Shown: positions 1-8,500 of the stretch, piece by piece
How the letters are laid out: the number at the start of each line of letters is the position of its first letter
Position numbering within the stretch: position 1 is the first letter of the stretch
NCBI GenBank assembly: GCA_008931825.1
Contig: QXVZ01014981.1
Span: 1 to 22,244, forward strand
Direction: 5' to 3'
Origin: Phallusia fumigata
Taxonomy: Eukaryota > Chordata > Ascidiacea > Phlebobranchia > Ascidiidae
Length of the DNA: 22,244 nt
Translations under genes and position numbers: made by a program
Notes under the pieces: generated by a model
What the model was told of the DNA's origin: nothing
Seen by the model: only the letters and a program-made list of their open reading frames with translations
The model's database searches: none

Positions 1-139
1 TAGGTCTTGCTCGGACCATTGGGCACAGTGGATTTTCTGAAGAGTTGAATAATAGTAAAAATGCTTGTTTCCCAATACATCAGAGTTGACCTAAATTCGT
101 TTATCTTGTTTTAAAAACATCTTGTTGTTTTTTCTTTAG

Positions 140-265
140 CTAGCCTACATCAAAGGTTATTGGTACCTGGCCCAGGTCCTTTCGTCCACAGAGCTCTAGA
201 GCTGCGATAAACGTTCGTAAACGTCTGTTGTTGGTGTGGTTACGTTTTAACCACAAAGTTAGCAT
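140..265 (-). CDS. Death-domain exon, helices 5-6
   Basis: Acceptor TCATTTACAG at 266, then MLTLWLKRNHTNNRRLRTF onward in phase 0. It either terminates at TAG (142-140) after VPITFDVG or ends at 167 if the CAG|GTACCA donor is used. Confidence 0.82.
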   Translation of the reverse strand: MLTLWLKRNHTNNRRLRTFIAALELCGRKDLGQVPITFDVG

Positions 266-529
266 CTGTAAATGACACATACATGTTTTATTACAATTTA
301 CAAACATGACAAAGGCAAGGCAGTACAAAGTAAGACTTAGCTTAAGTTTAGATTTAAATTACCATACCTTATAGACTTTTTCCTTGTGTGTTGTGCTGTT
401 TTTATCGAACGATGCAATGTCGTTTCTGCTTAAACCCAAGTTGTATGCCAACAGCGCCCACTCGTAGCCAATGAAATCACTCAGGTATGACATCACATGA
501 TCGTTCAAAATATCGTCAACCCCTTTGGC
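140..529 (-). CDS. Death-domain protein, C-terminal part (two exons, 5' exons not found)
   Basis: Exons 529-368 and 265-140, joined in phase 0 across a 102-nt GT-AG intron. Exon one reads VDDILNDHVMSYLSDFIGYE, then WALLAYNLGLSRNDIASFDK, ending HKEKVYK. Exon two continues MLTLWLKRNHTNNRRLRTF and then IAALELCGRKDLGQ. This is a full six-helix death domain: the EW of helix 2, LGLS-DI of helix 3, KEKVYKMLTLW of helix 4-5 (RIPK1 has KEKVYQMLQKW) and AL..CGRKDL of helix 6. Death domains join adaptors and kinases in apoptosis and NF-kB signalling. The frame runs to a TAG at 142-140. A GTACCA donor at 166-165 could instead splice to an exon left of the window. I cannot say which family member it is. 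Confidence 0.86.
368..529 (-). CDS. Death-domain exon, helices 1-4
   Basis: 162 nt, 54 open codons. Acceptor CTTGAATTAG at 530 and donor AAG|GTATGG with GT at 367-366. The first in-frame Met is codon 13 (MSYLSDF). The first 12 codons have no Met, so either an upstream exon supplies the start or translation begins at codon 13. Confidence 0.85.
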
Positions 530-3500
530 CTAATTCAAGAAAGATTTATTTGTTTTGTTGAACAATGACCTTCCTATTTGAAAGCATAACTGCGAGAGAA
601 CTTGTGTTTAGTGAATACTGCAAACGTTTCGACAATCCTTGTTGTCATAGAAATATTTTCCGTTATTCACTGTATAGACTACAAGTTATGTGGTTGTTAG
701 GTTGGTAATTAAACTCTTTAAATCTGTGTCTTGTGTTGCTGAGTGACCTTTTACTTTCCAAATTCCTCACAAAATGCCAGTAACAAGTTAAATTTGACGT
801 TGCAGGTGTGCAGGTAAGCAAAAATTCCATCGAAAAGTTATTTTAGGCCTACTTGTATGGTAGGTTTTCGCGTTTCCTCCACTTTCTGTTTTTTTGTTTC
901 CATTTTCTTTCCGTGCCTTTTCTTTGACTTTTTCTTTCGTTTGATTGATCCTGCGGCAAAAATACATGTCGCAAATGGATTTCACACTTTACCGCATAAC
1001 AAATTATTCTAACACGTTTAGGCCTAATCATTTTTAATACTGCATTTGCCGTGATTTAACACCCAAACTAACCCAGGCAACAAAGATTCAAACGTGCCAT
1101 CACATCCGAAAATGCAGAAAAAAATACATGCACCTAAACAACTCTATGTTCTTAGCACATTGTTTCAATTCACACAAGACACCAGTTAAAAAGTCCTCAA
1201 CAGATTTAAACTCTGTAGCCTATAGGCACAATTGATGTTCTCACCTGCGTTTTGTCGAAGGCTGTAGTCAATCAGAGGCGTTGTGGCTCACTTGCCTCAA
1301 CAAAGTCAAAATCCACGTATTTTTCATTACCACTGACCCCTAGCCTCCAATCAAAGACGGTAGACATAAAACAAAGGGCGACGTATTGACTTGCATTGTT
1401 ATGAGGCGACTCGACAAACAATAGAAAAGCAGTTCACATCATTATGCCGACTTATGGGTCTCAAATTCGGCATGTTATTGTTTTGATCAACGGGTGAGTC
1501 ACAAACAAACATGTAGGCGCGTGTGGGAGCGATGTCTTGTATAGCCGTTTAAGTTAAGNCAAGGAGGAGCGCGTTTAGAACCGTTCTGGGAATATAGGCG
1601 ATCACCCCTGCTGTGCTGCCTGGGCGCACAGAGTCACGCCCCCTATCAAATAAAGGCAGCGCAACATTAAGGCATGGCATTTTTGTGCAAGATAACTTAA
1701 TTGGTGCAACTGGATCTAACTGCTTTCAAAAACTTTGGCAAAAAAAGAAACTTACACGAATTGGGATGCAACATGGAGAGCTTAAGTAGGCTGGGTCTCT
1801 ATTCTAGAATAATTTGTCGTTATCTAGAATTACGACTTAAAATACCGGTATGCTTCTTTTGCGCCAATTGTTTTTTGTCAAGTACAAAAAATGTTGTTTT
1901 GAAACTAGTTAGTTGTACTTTTAGATCATAGTTCCGAAATTTGAATTCGGTATTGTGCATCCGTATCACTCAAACGGATTCGCTTTCATATTGCAGCAAT
2001 CAAGAGTGCCCAAAAAGACAACAAGTTGGTTATAGGAAATTATAATCATAGTCTGTTGAAACAAGTTGTTGTAACGTTTAGCTATGGAAACATCTCATAT
2101 NAATCAAGAGTGCCCAAAAAGACAACAAGTTGGTTATAGGAAATTATAATCATAGTCTGTTGAAACAAGTTGTTGTAACGTTTAGCTATGGAAACATCTC
2201 ATATAAATCAGGTAGTTAATTTTATCCATACCGTAACCCGATACAGACGATTTGTGGGTGGGCGCCTCACTTGAAACTAGCCTATTTTGTTCTTGATGTT
2301 GTCAAACAGCATAAAACACTATTATGCCATGTTGGCTCAAAAACTTTCTCAGTTTAGCGGCCTGGTCAATCACTTCTCGGCTAATAACCTGAAGTTTGTA
2401 CGACAAAGACATCAAAGTTTTTCGACAGAAGTGTTGACAAAAATGCCGAATAACAGACGTCGGTTGGTGGCGCCCCCTTTTTTCATGCACACCCGCCCAA
2501 AAAGCGAGAATTTCTCATAATACCAGGTGAGAAAAAGAGGGACGCGTTCTTTTTCCGGACAGAAGGCTTGCGAAAAATGGCGAGCCCTTAGGTTATGTAC
2601 AGTACAAGACAAAAGGCGTAAAAAAACAGAGATTTGGTGATGCCGATGAAATATAGACTGAAAAACAAGTGTACACAAAGCGAATACATGACAAGTACAC
2701 AAAACAGTAGAAGCCGCATTTCACATTGGCTCGATGCATCAACGTATAATGTTATCTCCTATGAAGAAACGTGACTTTTCGGGCCGCGTTTACGTTGAAA
2801 GCAGCGTATCAAAATTCCAGTGTAGCAATACATATGCAGACAATAAACTGCTTCTTATTGCAATAGGGTGACAATTCAGTGGGCGTTTTGTTTACTGTTC
2901 TGGGTATCATATAAGCAGCGTTGTACCACCAAGGCCGTTGCTACATGAACGCTTTGCCTTGCTTGTTAAAAAAACTGTTTTGCTCCAACATAATATTAGA
3001 TAAAGGGCTTTGAAAATAACCGCTGCACATAGTTATTGATCCATTCTGTGTTAAATTCATGCGCACAGAAAAACACCTAAGGTGAGGGATGCGAGGCTTT
3101 GGTATTCACAATGAGCATTGTAAAGATGAGAACTTCGGTTATTATTTACCTGATAACGACACCTGTTTATACCACACGTAACGTGAATAGTAAATAAGGC
3201 TGGTACACGATTCACAGAATTTTACACATCTTTGTTTGCCTGATTTTAGTGACAGTGTTTCCAAAAATGTTTTTATGTCTGCATTTTGCGACGTAGAGTC
3301 CTAGGTTGGGATAAAATATCTATTTCAGTTGGCAAAATTTTCGGAAACACAATTTCTAAATCAGTCACTTTGCCATTTTGGTAAATGTCCAGTATCACTT
3401 ATGGTGATAATCCGGCAAAGTTGACAAACGAAAACCAAAATTTACACAATATACTGACTCGTCTGGAATGAAACATGATTGTCGTGCCACAATATTGCGT

Positions 3501-4853
3501 AGGCTGGTACCACAATGCCGAAAGCGCTTGGAATCAAATAAACGGTGCATTGAAACTGTACACGAAAAAAACGACACAATAACACGAACATTAGAAATGA
3601 ACAGGACGAAAAATAACACAGACCCTTTGTGAGCTGCGAAAAAGGTAGTAGTTTTTGATTAAGGTTAGTACTATTTTTATTGCTGGTACGTTGAGTTACT
3701 GTATTAGTGGTAGCTAAAACTGCAACATGGGTTAAATGATATTCGGATAATGTCATGGGGCTTGTAACACTGAAACCAAATCTGTTTGCACATAGCGTTG
3801 CACGTTTAAATGGGTTTCCTAACGAGCTTTTAACATTCAGGCATTGCAAAACTTTTAATAATTGGAAATATGCGTTAGTTATAAATTTGTTTCCAGCGAC
3901 CACGTTGAATTCGAAAACCGTTTCAAGATGATCTGAAGTGCGACTGAAAATATCTTTTGCCACGGTGACTGCATGAAGCTCGTTCGGAAACTCCCTTCAG
4001 ACGCGCATATGCCAAGTGAAAACTCGGGACGGCGGGACGCGTTTAAGATTTCACTCCTGCACTGCATTTCATCACAACACTTATACAGATTAGACTTGGA
4101 CGCTACAAACAGTACGTACCATACAAACAACAGCTTTGTACCAATTTCAGTACGGTATTTTCAATGGACGGAAGTTTAATTACTCGCAGTTATTGCATTC
4201 AGTTAGATATCAGTGGATATTCGGAGTGGCACAATTGCTTACAAAAGGGCGTATACTAAAAACGATAGTTCGTTGAAGTGACATTTATTTTTGTTCGGCT
4301 TAGTGTGTTATATTGCAAAAAACCTCCTCAGATTTTCGTGGTCAGGTATCTGATGGTAATGCAGAGAAGTAAAAACAGTAAAATGATCTAATGCAATTTT
4401 TGTACTTGTTTTGCGATGAGTGAAGTGCCTGCCAAGCAAACTTAATGCAGTAAACGTTTTAGATTTAAATCTTTACAAAATTCAGGTGTATCCTACTAAG
4501 TGGTTATTTAAATGGGAATGGTTTGAGATGTACTTTCATCAACACTCGTGTTTGACCGTGTTTGACCTGGTATACGGTGGAATGAGAGAAAGGCGAACTT
4601 CCAGACGGGACAAGTACGTAGAAACACGCTACAGTGATCCAGGACACAGATCAATTACTGCAATGTTGCCTTTTCAGTGATAGATGGGATTCGTAGATGA
4701 CGCAAAATTGTTATGTTTTGTGACACCAAGTAAGCGTAAGTGGGAACGTCTTACAGCCGTGGCACCCAACCGCGGAGGAATGTTATCAGTTAAGACGTGG
4801 ATTTTCCACTATAAGTTTTTCGTGATAAGTGTAGTAGTTCTATGTATAAGGCC
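530..4853. other. Intergenic region, left part
   Basis: AT-rich DNA between the death-domain exons and the STAT 3' end. I see no exon with both good splice sites and recognisable protein on either strand. It holds Ns at 1559 and 2101, an assembly duplication around the second, a fine minus-strand donor (CAG|GTGAGA, 1244-1243) without a convincing exon, and a long minus-strand open frame with no early Met at 3442-3996. Regulatory sequence for the death-domain gene would be expected here, but I cannot point to it. Confidence 0.6.
1998..2204. repeat. 103-bp exact tandem duplication flanking an N (assembly artefact)
   Basis: 1998-2100 (starting AATCAAGAGTGCCC, ending ACATCTCATAT) is repeated without change at 2102-2204, with one N between. 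Identical copies meeting exactly at an undetermined base are what two overlapping contig ends look like when they are joined without merging. The genome probably has one copy. Confidence 0.85.
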
Positions 4854-4971
4854 CAGTGGTTTCAAACCTTTTAATGTTACATTATATCGCTTCTTGTACA
4901 GTAGGGAGGAATGTAAGTTCCAAATCAAGCAAAAAAAGGGGGGGGACATCAAAAACGGTTAAGAACCACTG
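4854..4971. mobile_element. hAT-type MITE, ~118 bp
   Basis: It begins CAGTGGTTTCAAACC and ends GGTTAAGAACCACTG, the inverted CAGTGGTT ends typical of hAT-superfamily elements. There is no room for a transposase. In reverse orientation it is recognisably the same family as the element at 21346, sharing the ends and an internal CATTCCTCC block. The expected 8-bp target duplication is not clear (5 of 8 at best). Confidence 0.72.
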
Positions 4972-4975
4972 TCTT

Positions 4976-5160
4976 AAAGCTGATTCACACCGGCTGCGTT
5001 ACGGTTTTTTGATCTCGCGGCAAGCAGCGGGGCACTTACACCAGCCGCGACCAAAGTTTATCTATCAGACACGGCCAAAGTGTTTTATGTTTGATAGACT
5101 TTGGTCCCGGCTGGTGTAAGTGCCGCAACCGGTAGACGCATCTGGTCTGAATCAGCCTTT
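4976..5160. mobile_element. Fold-back / MITE element, ~185 bp
   Basis: The outer ends are inverted (AAAGCTGATTCACACC at 4976, GGTCTGAATCAGCCTTT at 5144-5160). The inner arms are very well matched: 5032-5057 and 5098-5123 are inverted copies at 25 of 26 positions, with further pairing of TCTATCA and TGATAGA inside. The whole unit can fold into a long hairpin. It directly abuts the 4854-4971 MITE and lies just downstream of the STAT stop. Confidence 0.75.
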
Positions 5161-5385
5161 GCGGTCAAACATCGTCCCGAATGTTAATTAGTAAAAAAAA
5201 CAGCGAAAATGGTTAAAAAGTACTCGTCATAAAAAACACACATAATAATCGTCCGGCGCCACGGCCAGATGTCTCGTGTCGTCTTCTGATTGGCGCACAG
5301 AGAGATGACGTGATCAAAACGCATCGATGCCGAAATCAGCGGACACGCGATGTCGCGGTCAAGCCCGACCACGTGGGTCACGTGA

Positions 5386-5534
5386 TTACAGTTGTCTACT
5401 GAGCAGCTCGTTGACGTCAATGCTGCATTGTGGGAAGCAGTCGAGGCTTTCGTCATATTCCATACCGCCGGTGACGTCATTGGGTGGTTGGCCGTAATTG
5501 TTCACATTCCCCGACAGATCAGANGTGGTATGTT
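5386..5534 (-). CDS. STAT: STAT terminal exon: acidic C-terminal tail
   Basis: Encodes residues 639-687 and a TAA stop (5388-5386): [18 protein letters not shown], then [20 protein letters not shown]. The ending resembles the STAT5 amphipathic tail GDFDLDETMDVARHVEELL. Acceptor CTATCTTTACAG at 5535. The N at 5524 falls inside the exon. Counting it as a base brings a TGA directly after it; leaving it out joins smoothly to the phase-2 exit of the exon before. I therefore treat the N as an assembly placeholder. No AATAAA is visible close downstream, and the nearest variant (ATTAAA at 4874-4869) lies in a transposon. Confidence 0.78.
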
Positions 5535-8500
5535 CTGTAAAGATAGTCAAGGAGATGCCACAAAACAAATAAACTTCGATGCCGAAAAAACGATGTTACA
5601 CCTGGCCGGTATGTATAGTTTTTATCGTGTTTACCTCTATGCTTTGTCGCCAAGATGACCGAGCGATTGGCTGCCTTGTGATCGCAAGGTCGTTGGTTCT
5701 AATCCTGTCTCGGTCGCCTGTGTTTCACTTTTCACTAAAGAAAATTAAGTGCCATTGCTCAANACAGACCACCACAGGCAACTTTACATAGTTAGTCACG
5801 AAAACCAACATTCATAAGGGGTAAAAACATAGGCTAATAAGGAATATTTCGTTTCTTTGTTAGTTACAATATTTGGTTCAACTCCTTTTTACCATTACAG
5901 CAGCACTACGCAAGAGCATACTATTGTACATTTTGCTAATTGGAAAATTACTGTGGCAACATGGTAATATTACTAAACTAAAGTCTGTACACCGAAAAAC
6001 ACTTACACATCGTACTGCAAGTTGTTGTGATGGGTAACAGGAGTTGGACTGTGAATCGAGAGACCTCCATCGTAGGAACTGCCGCCAGCCGGTGTATTCG
6101 GTGCACTGTGATCTCCCATCAAACTGATAAGATGGTTGCTATAAGGTGGGGCGCATTGGTTAAGGAAAGTGAAGTTCAGTTGATAGGATGGAAAATACAC
6201 TTGTTTTTTATTTAGGTTATCTGGTTAGCTTAAAGCTTATTGCATAAGTGTTGCTGCAAGCAGAAACGCAAGGGTCCCTACTTGGTCTTAATCGCAACTA
6301 TCGTCGTGAATTATAAAAACAGCAATTAATTTATATGTTGCATCACGTGAATTATTATATGCAACATACATTTTGTTCAAAAGAACAAAAGTAAATACTA
6401 CAGCACTGGAAAGCATTTACCAGATAGTTTGTTGTGAGGGCATTGCGTAAGTATGAATTAGGAGAAGATGTGCAAGCACGTTCTCTGTCTGAATGAGAAT
6501 GTTTTTGGCACGTCAACTGAATGGAGTGGTCACGCAAAAACTAGTAACTGACGTTTCTGTCCCAACAATGACATTCTCAAACGACTATCACGCCACCAGC
6601 ACCTATCACGCTTTACTTTACAACTCGAGAGTTTACAAGTTAATTATTCCAAGCAATTTTAAAAAAGAGATAAAAATGGCGGGCAACATTTTTCATAATT
6701 TACAAGATTTTTTTTCGCTGTGCGTAACTTTTTCTAGTGAAAAAAAAAACTTTTAGCCAATGCGTATAAGATGTATGTATCTGAAATCGTATGAGGACTT
6801 GTAAAAAATCATATCGGTTTTTGTTTCAAGATTTTTAAAGAAAATTTAAAGTTCAGAAATTCATACAAATTTTTGTACGGTGCTTCGTGCAATTAAATGT
6901 AAACACAGGTTTGGGGGTGCACTCCTTGTGAACCCGACTTAAAAAACGAAAATGGTAGTTAAATGACATTGGGAAATGACGCACGGCGAAAAATAGCTTT
7001 GGAATGCGATCCCGCATAAATACGTCTGTAATCTGTCAAAAACGGCTCGTCAATCGTTATGAATTAATCACAAAGTCTGATAATAACATGTGTTATCACG
7101 ATTTTTTATGACCACGCTGTGTATTTTTTAGGAGCTTCCATAGGCCTAAAATTAGAGCTAGTGTTGGCAAGGGTTGGCAGAACAACGATTCTGTTTACAT
7201 ATAAGCTCTTGCTTTCAGGCATTCTATAAACTTGTGATAGCATTTCTAGCAAAAATATTTTGTGTGTACCGACGTTTCGACGTCCTATTTAGGTCGCCTC
7301 TATCAAAAGCTTCTTTTGTGGGAGTCAAAAAACGAGTGGCGCTTTGTTAAGGAAATGCCGGTTCGCAATCGCAAGGTTACATTAACTTCTCAAATAAAAA
7401 CAATTGAAAATCTTGAAGAGAAGGCCTTAATTTGCACTTAAAGCACGTTTTTTGTCGGTAACCAACAGATGAGTCTGGAACAAACACCGTTTTGTGCGTG
7501 GGAATGTTGCGAGAACACGTTTTTTTATATTCTAAGTCCGCGACCTCCATTGAAATTATGCTGGTATGTAGGGCCTTTTGTTGTAAAGCAGGGGTGTGCA
7601 ACCTGGGGCTGCTGAGAGGTGCGGATTTCTCTCATTTATTATCCATGACGTAACAATGGGACCTTTGGTTCTGTTTGTAACTTCTTTTAAAGGTGGGCTG
7701 GCCCAAATAGTTACTGAATGCGACATGCTTTACCAACTGATGATGCGAGGATCATTGCCGAGTCGATGCCCAAACTTCAGATACATAAAGCATGTCGTTT
7801 TAAGGACTATTTGGGCCAGCCTATTGTTGATTTGCAACAACAAAGCCAAAGTGAATTATGTAAAATTAAGGTGCGGCCGCGGTCGAATTCAGTAAATGTT
7901 TGGCCCCTCAGCGATAAAGTTGGCACAAGCCTGTTGCAAAGCATACCTGGGACGGATGCTGATGGTCTGCATGAGTTCGGTGCGGACGTAGCCTCCGTCT
8001 CCTTGTGCTGCAACAATACAACCGGTGATCATTACAATACACATTGCTACTAGCACCGGAATACAATGCAGCCGTGATGTTTGCGAATGGAATATGCAGG
8101 TGCAATTAACAAAGGTAACACAAACTGAATGTGTTTTATTCCGGTACTCATATTCATAACATCCGCGCCAGGAGTTGCTACTTGACAGCTATTCAATGGA
8201 TCTCCGGCACACAAAACATGTACGACATTACAATGCAATGACGTTTCCGTTGCGTTTTGGTGGCTCAGGGCGATGTAGGAGTGTTGGGTTTGTGTGCAAC
8301 TGTTTGGTATCATTTGTATGTGACGTTTGCAAACGTTTAATGCCTGGTTGTTCAAAGGAAAGCGGTATAGGTATGCCTTTGTTATCAGCCGTCCGATTGC
8401 ATTATCTGGCATTTTTTCGACTGTTAATATAAAATTCGCATTTTTTGAATGAATGTTTTGACTGTTATTATACCTCTTGAAAGAATTCGTTTATTGTTAA

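Noticed and set aside
1245-1330. A strong minus-strand donor CAG|GTGAGA that might end a first exon of the death-domain gene
   Set aside because: All three frames upstream have stops without a usable Met and no promoter could be identified, so I do not call an exon.
3151-3260. Minus-strand donor TCAG|GTAAAT preceded by a short open frame
   Set aside because: The frame exits in phase 1, which does not fit the phase-0 death-domain exon, and the peptide resembles nothing known.
4869-4874. ATTAAA (minus strand) as the STAT polyadenylation signal
   Set aside because: It lies about 500 nt past the stop and inside a MITE, and AT-rich DNA gives many such matches; not enough support.
5647-5725. Functional tRNA gene
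   Set aside because: The anticodon arm closes on a six-base loop and the acceptor stem overlaps the A box, so it fits a SINE head better than a tRNA.
7377-7601. Minus-strand open frame of 74 codons in STAT intron 13
   Set aside because: No STAT similarity, partly overlaps a MITE end, and no splice sites in the right phase.
8050-8412. Minus-strand open frame of 120 codons
   Set aside because: Overlaps the ~230-bp repeat and has no recognisable protein; likely chance in repetitive intron sequence.
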